From the NCBI GenBank assembly GCA_020161935.1, contig JAIUNI010000001.1, forward strand, positions 620,001 to 684,000: 64,000 nt of DNA, given 5' to 3'. The notes under the pieces are model-generated. The model had not been told where the DNA came from and ran no database searches. It saw nothing but the letters and a program-made list of their open reading frames with translations. The position numbers and the translations under genes were made by a program. Source of the stretch: Chloroflexota bacterium (GTDB lineage: Bacteria > Chloroflexota > Anaerolineae > Aggregatilineales > Phototrophicaceae). Below are positions 44,044-51,611 of the stretch, piece by piece. Position 1 is the first letter of the stretch. Every line of letters begins with the position of its first letter.

Positions 44044-44847
44044 ATGGGTATCCTTGAAGTCAATAACCTCACGAAAAAGTTTGGTGGGCTGACTGCCGTC
44101 AGTGATGTTTCGATCAGCATTGATGAAGGCAGTATCAGCGCGATCATTGGCCCGAATGGGGCAGGTAAAACAACGCTGTTTAACTTGCTCACGGGTATCT
44201 ATAAGCCAGACACTGGAACAATCAAATTTGATAACCGCTCACTCGTTGGGCTGCGACCTGACCAAGTGAATGCGGCGGGTATGTCGCGAACGTTCCAAAG
44301 TATCCGGCTGTTCCCCGGTATGACGGTTTTTGAAAACGTGATGGTCGGGATGCATTCCCGTTTGAATGTGTCTCTGCTGCAAACGCTGACCCGTTTAGGT
44401 GGGTTTAACGCGCAGGAAAAGCATGTGCGCGAAAAAGCGGTTGAGCTGCTCAAGTTTGTGGGTTTGGGCGACAAAGGTGATGAAGTCAGCCGTAATCTGC
44501 CCTATGGCGACCAACGGCGGGTGGAAATTGCGCGTGCGCTGGCGAGCGACCCGAAGCTGATCTTGCTCGATGAGCCAACGGCTGGTATGAACCCGAATGA
44601 AAGTGTTGAAGCGATGACGCTGTTCCGGCGGGTACGTGACGAACGCGGCGTGACCGTCGTGCTGATCGAACATGACATGCGGGTGGTGATGGGCATCAGC
44701 GAACGGATTAGTGTGCTTGACTATGGTCAAAAGATTGCCGAAGGAACACCGGCTGAGATACGGGCGAATCCGCGTGTTGTGGAAGCCTACTTGGGGCGGC
44801 GAGCGACCGCTGATATGGATAAAGTGCATGGGGAGGCGCAGTCATGA
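44044..44847 (+). CDS. livG: Branched-chain amino acid ABC transporter ATPase
   Basis: ATPase of about 267 residues. Walker A GPNGAGKTT, the LivG-type RTFQSIRLFPGMTVFENVMVG Q-loop region, Walker B LILLDEPTAGMNPNES and VLIEHDMRVVM. The signature is LPYGDQRRVEIARA, the normal LivG variant. ATG 44044 is preceded by GGAGAGG. Stop overlaps livF start (ATGA). Confidence 0.96.
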   Translation: MGILEVNNLTKKFGGLTAVSDVSISIDEGSISAIIGPNGAGKTTLFNLLTGIYKPDTGTIKFDNRSLVGLRPDQVNAAGMSRTFQSIRLFPGMTVFENVMVGMHSRLNVSLLQTLTRLGGFNAQEKHVREKAVELLKFVGLGDKGDEVSRNLPYGDQRRVEIARALASDPKLILLDEPTAGMNPNESVEAMTLFRRVRDERGVTVVLIEHDMRVVMGISERISVLDYGQKIAEGTPAEIRANPRVVEAYLGRRATADMDKVHGEAQS

Positions 44848-45560
44848 ACGCGCTGCTCGAACTCGAAAATGTGCATACGTATTACGGTCACATACATGCC
44901 TTGAAGGGTGTGAACCTGACAGTTGAAGAAGGGGAAATTGTGACGCTGGTGGGTTCCAATGGTGCGGGTAAAAGCACATCACTGCGGACGATCAGTGGGA
45001 TGGTTCGCCCGCGAATGGGTACCGTCCGGCTAGAAGGCAAGGACATTACCACCTATAAACCCCATGATGTGGCTGCGCTCGGAATCGGGCATGTGCCGGA
45101 AGGTCGGCGTATCTTCCCGCTGCTGAGTGTGCGCGAAAATATCGAAATCGGGGCGTGGAACGTTTCTAGCCGTACGGTTATCAGCCAACGTATGGAACAG
45201 ATGTTTTCGTTGTTCCCGCGCCTGAAGGAACGGCTTGAGCAGAAGGGCGGGACGCTTTCCGGCGGTGAACAGCAGATGTTAGCGATTGCACGGGCGCTCA
45301 TGTCCGCGCCGCGTGTGCTGCTGCTGGATGAGCCATCAATGGGGTTAGCGCCGGTTCTGGTTGAGGGGATCTTCGAGATCATCAAGCGGATTAACGCGGA
45401 AGGCACCACCATTTTGTTGGTTGAGCAGAACGCATTGATGGCGCTGGAAGTGGCGAAGCGCGGCTATGTCCTACAAACAGGCGTGGTCAAGCTGAGTGAC
45501 AATGCGGCTGCGCTCATGAACAACGAAGAAGTGCGTAAACTGTACTTGGGCGAGAACTAA
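44844..45560 (+). CDS. livF: Branched-chain amino acid ABC transporter ATPase
   Basis: ATPase of 238 residues: Walker A GSNGAGKST, GHVPEGRRIFPLLSVREN (LivF-specific), signature LSGGEQQMLAIARA, Walker B VLLLDEPSMGLAP, switch His replaced by the LivF form VEQNA. Last gene of livJHMGF, ended by a symmetric terminator shared with the convergent thiolase gene. Confidence 0.96.
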   Translation: MNALLELENVHTYYGHIHALKGVNLTVEEGEIVTLVGSNGAGKSTSLRTISGMVRPRMGTVRLEGKDITTYKPHDVAALGIGHVPEGRRIFPLLSVRENIEIGAWNVSSRTVISQRMEQMFSLFPRLKERLEQKGGTLSGGEQQMLAIARALMSAPRVLLLDEPSMGLAPVLVEGIFEIIKRINAEGTTILLVEQNALMALEVAKRGYVLQTGVVKLSDNAAALMNNEEVRKLYLGEN

Positions 45561-45583
45561 GCACAAAATCAAATGTGGTTTGT

Positions 45584-45613
45584 AAAGACGGGCGTATTTG
45601 CCCGTCTTTTTAA
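45584..45613. terminator. Bidirectional terminator livF / thiolase
   Basis: Perfect 10-bp stem AAAGACGGGC (45584-45593) / GCCCGTCTTT (45600-45609), 6-base loop. A and T flanks make it usable on both strands; the thiolase stop codon abuts its right end. Confidence 0.85.
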
Positions 45614-46794
45614 TTCAGGTTCTCGAAGATTCCGGCTGCGCCCATGCCACCACCGACGCACATGGTCACCATGCCGTACTTGCTGGCGCGGCGCTGCATC
45701 TCGTTAATGAGTTGGACGGTGAGCTTTGCACCCGTGCAACCGAGGGGATGACCCAGCGCGATTGCCCCGCCGTTCACGTTTATACGTTCGGGGTTCATTT
45801 CCAGCGTGCGGATGACGGCTAAGGACTGCGAGGCAAAGGCTTCGTTCAGCTCGATAAGGTCAATATCATCCAGTTTGATTTGTGTGCGTTTGAGCAGCTT
45901 GGGGACGGCGTTAATTGGCCCGATGCCCATGACTTCCGGTCGTACACCGGCAGCACTGTAGCCGACGAAACGGGCAAGGGGTTTGAGGCCGAGTTGAGCC
46001 GCTTTACCCGCCTCCATGACGATGACTCCTGCCGCACCATCACTGAGCGGACTAGAATTGCCGGCGGTGACGCGGCCACCTTCTTTGAACGCGGGTTTGA
46101 GTTTGGCGAGTCCCTCAAGTTTGGTGTCGCGGCGTAGGTGTTCGTCTTGATTAAAGGTGAGTTTGCGGATTTGGGTTTTCCCCGTGCTGCTGACTTCGGT
46201 TTCTTCAATGTCGAGCGGGACGATCTCTTGGGTGAAGATGCCTGAGTCGAGGGCTTGGGCGGCTTTTTGGTGGCTTTCGTAGGCGAACTGATCCATGTCC
46301 TCACGGCTGATGTTAAACTCGTCGGCGACATGCTCGGCGGTATAACCCATCGCGATATAGACTTCAGGATAATTTTCCATCAGGTAGGGGTTCGGGCTGC
46401 GGCGTACCCCGCCACGCGGAACGAGCGACATGGTTTCCGCGCCGCCCGCGATGACAATATCGGCACTATTAGCGATGATGCGTTCAGCCGCCATCGCAAT
46501 GGCTTGTAGGCCACTGGAGCAGAAACGGTTGAGTGTCATGGCAGGTACTTCGACAGGCAGCCCAGCGCGGAGGCTGATGACACGGGCGAAGTTTAGTCCC
46601 TGTGCGCCTTCAGGGTAGGCGCAGCCCAAGATGACATCATCAATTTCAGCAGGGTCGAGCTTGCCCTGTGTTTGGTCGAGTAAATTGTTGATGACGGCTG
46701 AAGCCATCTCATCCGAGCGAGTATTGCGGGTTGTTCCACGGTGCGACTTGCCGACGGCGGTGCGGATGCCGGCAACGATAACTGCTTCACGCAT
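45610..46794 (-). CDS. Acetyl-CoA acetyltransferase / 3-ketoacyl-CoA thiolase
   Basis: Thiolase of 394 residues. Active-site Cys in [11 protein letters not shown], His in [16 protein letters not shown] and second Cys in [10 protein letters not shown] are all present. Condenses two acetyl-CoA or cleaves 3-ketoacyl-CoA. GAGGAA lies 5 bases before ATG 46794 (MREAVIVAG); the frame extends further upstream without support. Single gene, convergent with livF. The sequence alone does not separate a biosynthetic from a beta-oxidation role, though the residues around Cys look like the FadA type. Confidence 0.95.
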   Translation of the reverse strand: MREAVIVAGIRTAVGKSHRGTTRNTRSDEMASAVINNLLDQTQGKLDPAEIDDVILGCAYPEGAQGLNFARVISLRAGLPVEVPAMTLNRFCSSGLQAIAMAAERIIANSADIVIAGGAETMSLVPRGGVRRSPNPYLMENYPEVYIAMGYTAEHVADEFNISREDMDQFAYESHQKAAQALDSGIFTQEIVPLDIEETEVSSTGKTQIRKLTFNQDEHLRRDTKLEGLAKLKPAFKEGGRVTAGNSSPLSDGAAGVIVMEAGKAAQLGLKPLARFVGYSAAGVRPEVMGIGPINAVPKLLKRTQIKLDDIDLIELNEAFASQSLAVIRTLEMNPERINVNGGAIALGHPLGCTGAKLTVQLINEMQRRASKYGMVTMCVGGGMGAAGIFENLN

Positions 46795-46910
46795 ATATTC
46801 CTCATCTAAGTGCTGAACATAAACCACTATCACTATACCAAGTGGATTGGTAAGCCACAATCATGACGTGGATATGGTAGTATTTCTTTCAAATTATGGG
46901 GGAGTTGATG

Positions 46911-48530
46911 ATGAAAACAATGTCGTTTGACTTTCAGACGCGGCGGTCGATGGTGACCGCACGGCGGGGTATGGTGGCGACCAGTAACCCACTGGCTTCT
47001 CAGGCGGGATTGGCGATTTTACGCGCGGGTGGTAACGCGGCGGATGCAGCCATCGCCGCAGCGGCAGTGCTGAACGTGACCGAACCGGCATCTACAGGAA
47101 TTGGTGGTGACTGCTTCGCGCTGTATTTTGATGCCAAGACGAAGCGGATTACGGCGCTCAATGGCAGCGGACGATCACCGGCAGGGCTGAACCTCACCGA
47201 TTTACTAGCACAGGGTCACAAGTCGATACCCGAACGCAGCCCACATGCGGTGACTGTGCCGGGGGCGGTAATGGGGTGGTACGACCTGCTGGCGCGGCAC
47301 GGCACGATGAACCTGAGCGATGTGCTGGTGGACGCGATCCACTACGCGCGGGATGGGTATCCGGTGCATCCGGTATTCGGGGCGGCGTGGCAGGGCAGTG
47401 AGCAGTTTCTCAAGAATAGTTTGAATACTGAAGACTATTTACCGAACGGCGGTGCGCCAGCAGTCGGGCAGATGGTGAGGCTGCTGGGGCTGGCGAAGAC
47501 CCTGCAAGGCATCGCAGACGGTGGGCCACAAGCATTTTATACAGGGACGGTCGCTGACGCGATTGTGAACACGTTACAGGGCGCTGGCAGCGTGATGACG
47601 CATGACGACTTACGGAAACATACGTCCACATGGGGCGAGCCTATTTCGACGGATTATCACGGGATTGAAGTGTTCGAGCATCCACCGAACGGGCAGGGCA
47701 TAGCCGCGCTACAGGCGTTGAATATTGCGGCGGGATGGGACTTGGGCAGCATGGCGTGGGACTCGGCGGAACGGCTGCACCTGATGATCGAGGCGATGCG
47801 GCTGGCGTTCGCAGACGCGCGGCAGTACATCGCGGATATGGCGACCAACCCGACACCGGTGAAGGAACTGCTGAGTAACGAATACGCTGCACAGCGGCGC
47901 GATTTGGTGTCGCCCAACCATGCGATGCTGCCACCGGAATATGGGCGACCAATCGGCGGCTCGAACACCGTCTATTTGACAGCAGTGGATGGGCAGGGGA
48001 ATGCTTGCTCGTTCATCAACAGTCTGTATTTTGGGTGGGGCAGTGGCATTGTAGCGAAGGGGACAGGCGTATTCCTCCAGAACCGTGGCGCAGGTTTCAG
48101 CCTTGTGGACGGACACCCGAATGTGGTGGCGGGGGGTAAGCGGCCTTACCACACGATTATCCCCGGCATGGCGCTGAAGGACGGCGAACTGTGGGCGAGC
48201 TTCGGAGTAATGGGCGGCTTCATGCAGCCGCAGGGACACTTTCAGGTGATTAACGCGATGGTGGATGATGACCTGAACCCGCAGGAGGCGCTCAACCGTC
48301 CACGGTTCTGCCTTGAGGAAGGTACGGGCGACAGTATACTGGCACTTGAGGAAGGGATTCCGGTGGCGACGATGGCTCGGCTGGCGGAGTTGGGGCATAA
48401 GGTGCGGCCTGTTAGCGGACGTGGGCGCGGGGTGTTCGGTGACGGTCAGATCATCCGGCGGGACGCGGAAACCGGTGTACTGTTTGGTGGCAGCGACCCG
48501 CGTAAAGATGGGTTGACGGCGGCTTATTGA
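46911..48530 (+). CDS. Gamma-glutamyltransferase family protein (YwrD-like)
   Basis: Ntn-hydrolase proenzyme of about 539 residues. N-terminal segment ATSNPLASQAGLAILRAGGNAADAAIAAAAVLNVTEP is the GGT family start. The self-cleaving nucleophile Thr is in GGSNTVYLTAVD, where the usual TTH after it is TVY, as in the YwrD-like group. SFINSLYFGWGSGIV and GVFLQNRGAGFSL follow, and KRPYHTIIPGM is conserved. No signal peptide, so it is probably cytoplasmic. Start ATG 46911 (GGGGGAG upstream). Acts on gamma-glutamyl peptides or related amides. Overlaps the ferredoxin gene by one base. Confidence 0.9.
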   Translation: MKTMSFDFQTRRSMVTARRGMVATSNPLASQAGLAILRAGGNAADAAIAAAAVLNVTEPASTGIGGDCFALYFDAKTKRITALNGSGRSPAGLNLTDLLAQGHKSIPERSPHAVTVPGAVMGWYDLLARHGTMNLSDVLVDAIHYARDGYPVHPVFGAAWQGSEQFLKNSLNTEDYLPNGGAPAVGQMVRLLGLAKTLQGIADGGPQAFYTGTVADAIVNTLQGAGSVMTHDDLRKHTSTWGEPISTDYHGIEVFEHPPNGQGIAALQALNIAAGWDLGSMAWDSAERLHLMIEAMRLAFADARQYIADMATNPTPVKELLSNEYAAQRRDLVSPNHAMLPPEYGRPIGGSNTVYLTAVDGQGNACSFINSLYFGWGSGIVAKGTGVFLQNRGAGFSLVDGHPNVVAGGKRPYHTIIPGMALKDGELWASFGVMGGFMQPQGHFQVINAMVDDDLNPQEALNRPRFCLEEGTGDSILALEEGIPVATMARLAELGHKVRPVSGRGRGVFGDGQIIRRDAETGVLFGGSDPRKDGLTAAY

Positions 48531-48823
48531 TGAGCGATGCACCCAGCCCGAAACGTAAACGTGTGGTGGTCTGCCGGGGGCAGTACTGCAACATGGGACG
48601 GCGGGCGGATAAGGTGCTGAAGCGGCTTGAGGTGCTGGTTGATGACATTAACGGCGACCAGTACCCCAAGCCGGTCAAGCTGGAAATCGCGAACTGCCTG
48701 AGCATGTGCGGTGCGGGGCCTAACCTCGTGATTTACCCCGAAGGCGCAGTCTTTAACGGCGTGGATGAAACGCAGCTTGACGCGATTGTTCGTGACCATC
48801 TGCTGCTGACTGATAACGATTAG
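48530..48823 (+). CDS. Thioredoxin-like [2Fe-2S] ferredoxin
   Basis: A 97-residue protein with four Cys arranged CRGQYC near the N-terminus and NCLSMC in the middle, the pattern of thioredoxin-fold 2Fe-2S ferredoxins (as in NuoE C-terminal domains). The strand VVVCRGQYCNMG begins the fold; LVIYPEGAVFNGVDETQLDAIV ends it. It probably carries electrons for an unknown partner. Start ATG 48530 shares its first base with the previous stop (TGATG), implying coupled translation with the GGT gene, an unusual pairing. Confidence 0.87.
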   Translation: MSDAPSPKRKRVVVCRGQYCNMGRRADKVLKRLEVLVDDINGDQYPKPVKLEIANCLSMCGAGPNLVIYPEGAVFNGVDETQLDAIVRDHLLLTDND

Positions 48824-48865
48824 AAACCTCGAAGTTTTATATTCTCATACGAATTGCATTATTCG

Positions 48866-49357
48866 CATATTTCCCGCCGAATTGTCTGGCGGGAGTCTCC
48901 CGTGTATCCGCTAAATTGACATTTTATGTCGGCGGGAGTGAGGGAGCATGGCGCTGAAATGACATAAAACGGCGGATTGCTCCCGTGTTTCCGCCGCTAT
49001 GCAAAAGTGGCATGTGCATAGCGGGAGTAAGGGAGAATGCCGCCGAAAATGCAAAGACAAATACATTTTTACCGCAAATGCACAAAGAAGAATAACAAAA
49101 CGCAAAGGCGCAAGGAAGCAAAGACGCAAAGGATTTTGATAAGGAGGCCAGAATAAAACTCATATGAACCGCCAAGTTGCCAACAGAAACAGAGTTATGA
49201 ACAGGGTAGCACAAGTGAGGGGCGAAAGGGTGAACATTTGTCAGAACATTTGGTCACTTTTAAGCGGTGCTGACACCAACTATTTTGAGGGAGAAAGATT
49301 GTTAAGAAGGTTGGTGAATGGTTTAGAAATGGTTTGGCAGGTTTGTAAATTCAAACT
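48866..49357 (-). repeat. Dispersed structured repeat, long copy 2 (inverted)
   Basis: Reverse-orientation copy of 15976-16466. It contains the same parts in opposite order: TCCCGCC-N9-GGCGGGA hairpin (48871-48893), GGCGGGAGTGAGGGAGC (48931-48947), a perfect 10-bp hairpin CCGCTATGCA (48994-49003)/TGCATAGCGG (49015-49024), CGCAAAG-type units (about 49100-49135) and the left arm AAATGGTTT...TTTGTAAATTCAAAC (ending 49357). It fills 48824-49445 between the ferredoxin and PQQ-propeller genes; the remaining bases show only a TATAAT at 49405-49410. Non-coding as judged by matching frames in all copies. Confidence 0.85.
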
Positions 49358-49445
49358 TTAGCGCGGCGCTTCGATCCTTAAAATACGCTCATTTTGCAAA
49401 CAAGTATAATCACCTTGTTGGAAGAGATGACGAGGTGCTATACGC

Positions 49446-51500
49446 ATGACGAAACGGGTTGGTTGGGTCGGTGTGTCGCGGCTGTCGGTCGTGATGCTGT
49501 CTCTGACATTGTTTAACGGTTTGTCCCAATCGTGGTCGGGCGGCTCACGGTTGGCGCTGGCACAATCTACTGATACTCCATCGACAGAATGGTCACAATT
49601 CGGGCAGAACGCAGGGCGTACCAACTTCGCGCCGGAGCCAATTTCCGGCCAAGTGCGCTTCGCATGGGATTGGAACAGCGCGGACGCAAACGGCAAAACA
49701 CGTGCTGATCACCTGCTGGTGCCAGATCTGGTACAGCCGATTACGGGCGGCGGACGTGTGTACATGGTGGCGGGTGACGTTGTATTCGCCCTCGATGAAT
49801 CAACCGGCACGGAACTCTGGCAGCGAAACGATATTGGTGCGCTGACCGGAACCCCGGTTTACCAGAATGAAGCCCTTTACGTGGGTTCGAATGACGGCAG
49901 GTTGTACCAATTGGACGCGACCACGGGTGAAATCGTCCACAGTGCTGATCTTGGAGGCGCAATTGCAACTTCACCGCTGGCGACTGATACATTGATTATT
50001 GCGGCTTCAACAAGCGGCACGTTAGCAGCGCTTGACCCTGAGACGTTGGAAAGCGTTTGGGAATATGATGCGGGGGGTGAACTGGCGACCGCACCCGCAT
50101 ACAGCGTTTCGCAGGATACGGTTGTGGTGGTAGCGAAGGATTTGTTTGTTCACGCGGTCGATGCAGCCAGCGGTGAGCAGAAGTGGCGTGTGAAGCCAAC
50201 GGTGCGGGAGTATTCGACCGCGAGTGAGGAAACCGACTTCACAGTCGCTGAGAACGGGTGGCCGGTAATTGCCGAACAGCACGGCATCGTGTTCATCCGC
50301 TACCATTTGGAGTGGAATACCCTGTGGGATTTGGGCGCATACCCGACGACGAACGCGGATATACGGGCGGCATTGACGAAAAGCCCTGACCAACAGGTGT
50401 TATTCGCGCTGTGGCTTGATACGGGCGAAACTGCCTTTATTCCGGCGGTGGGGAACGGCGGCGCGGGTGATGGCGGCGACCTGCCGATGGGGCCGATGCC
50501 GGTTATACGCGAGGTGGACGGGCAAGAAGTGGCGTACATCATCTGGCGCAACGGCCTAACCTGCGCGGCAAACGACTTTTGCGACGGTCGTGAGGACGCG
50601 GCGATGGGTGAGATGGTGCTGGATGACGACACGGTTGGAGGCTATGCAGCGGGCGATGTGCGCTTCGTGCAGTTTGACGACATCCAGACGGACGAGATGA
50701 TGTCGCTGACGATGATCGGCGATATGGTGTTCCACGGACACTGGTTGATCGACGCGGGGCGGCGGGTGGTTGACCGCAGCGCGACGCTTGGCGAAACCTT
50801 CAGGCAGCCGATCCGCACATCGGACGGCATGTATGTGATATGGCGGCAGTGTGACTGCCCACCGGGGCAAGCCTGTAATCCGCTGCTGTACCCCGGCGGC
50901 TCTGGCACGACGACCTGCGCGGTAAGCTGCCCCTTCAGCGAGCAAACACGTTACTGTCCGGCGGGTTTATTCTCTTACGGCGACCAGCGTGGTTACCCAG
51001 CAGGGTTTTACCAGTACCACAACGATATTCAGAAGGTTATTAGCCTGCCATTCACGGTGGGCAGCGATGGTATGGTGTTTGTGAAAACGCGAGACGGCGG
51101 GTTAATGGCATTTACGTCAAATTCGCGTAGTCAAGAATCGCAAACGCTGTTGGTCGCAAATCAGTCGGTGCGCGTGAATGCTGCCCCATTGGAAGTACCG
51201 ACAATTGCTTACACCGAGGCGATGGCGCATGTGGGGCAGGTGGTAAAGGTGTGCGGGACAATCCAATCAGTTGTTGACCATCTACCGAAAGCGGTTTACA
51301 TGAGCTTTAGCACGGTGCATGATGGGCAAATGCTGGTGCGGGTCTTCCAAAAGGATTTGGACAAGTTTGACTACGACCCGATGACACTGGAAGGGCAGGA
51401 CATTTGCGTTAGCGGGTTGATGCGCCTGTACTACCCTGAACTCAACGCACCCGAAATTATTGTAGATGACCCGCGCCAAATCCTGTTGAACGCGGGTTGA
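49446..51500 (+). CDS. Secreted PQQ-like beta-propeller protein with Cys-rich insert
   Basis: Exported 684-residue protein of unknown role. Signal peptide ends about residue 40 (LALA|QSTD). Four PQQ/YVTN-like blades follow, e.g. VVFALDESTGTELWQRN, RLYQLDATTGEIVHSAD, TLAALDPETLESVWEYD and FVHAVDAASGEQKWRV. Beyond the propeller, two Cys at about 373-380 (TCAANDFC) and six in about 468-502 (CDC...C...C...C...C) suggest disulfides or metal binding. Residues about 590-684 resemble an OB-fold-like domain (VGQVVKVCGTIQSVV). BamB-like and quinoprotein families share the blades, but no quinone-ligand motif is evident. TATAAT at 49405 may be its -10. Confidence 0.82.
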   Translation: MTKRVGWVGVSRLSVVMLSLTLFNGLSQSWSGGSRLALAQSTDTPSTEWSQFGQNAGRTNFAPEPISGQVRFAWDWNSADANGKTRADHLLVPDLVQPITGGGRVYMVAGDVVFALDESTGTELWQRNDIGALTGTPVYQNEALYVGSNDGRLYQLDATTGEIVHSADLGGAIATSPLATDTLIIAASTSGTLAALDPETLESVWEYDAGGELATAPAYSVSQDTVVVVAKDLFVHAVDAASGEQKWRVKPTVREYSTASEETDFTVAENGWPVIAEQHGIVFIRYHLEWNTLWDLGAYPTTNADIRAALTKSPDQQVLFALWLDTGETAFIPAVGNGGAGDGGDLPMGPMPVIREVDGQEVAYIIWRNGLTCAANDFCDGREDAAMGEMVLDDDTVGGYAAGDVRFVQFDDIQTDEMMSLTMIGDMVFHGHWLIDAGRRVVDRSATLGETFRQPIRTSDGMYVIWRQCDCPPGQACNPLLYPGGSGTTTCAVSCPFSEQTRYCPAGLFSYGDQRGYPAGFYQYHNDIQKVISLPFTVGSDGMVFVKTRDGGLMAFTSNSRSQESQTLLVANQSVRVNAAPLEVPTIAYTEAMAHVGQVVKVCGTIQSVVDHLPKAVYMSFSTVHDGQMLVRVFQKDLDKFDYDPMTLEGQDICVSGLMRLYYPELNAPEIIVDDPRQILLNAG

Positions 51501-51542
51501 TAAGTTACTTTGTTGGTAGTTCAAAGTAAGTGATGTTTTTAG

Positions 51543-51579
51543 CCCTCACCCCTAACCCCTCTCCCTCAGGGCGAGGGGA
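51543..51579. repeat. C/G-rich convergent-junction hairpin 1
   Basis: CCCTCACCCCTAACCCCT...AGGGCGAGGGGA: stem 51556-51565 with 51569-51578, 3-base loop. Between the ends of two convergent genes. Same family as the hairpins near 56191 and 63229; probably a bidirectional terminator or REP-like element. Confidence 0.65.
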
Positions 51580-51611
51580 ACCAAGGAAATTAATCACTTA
51601 CCGATTACTCG

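Noticed and set aside
46796..46860. N-terminal extension of the thiolase
   Set aside because: MREAVIVAG at 46794 is the normal thiolase start and has a good GAGGAA ribosome site.
15976..49357. Composite transposon bounded by the two long inverted repeats
   Set aside because: The 33 kb between them is ordinary chromosomal genes without transposase, integrase or resistance markers; no target duplication could be shown.
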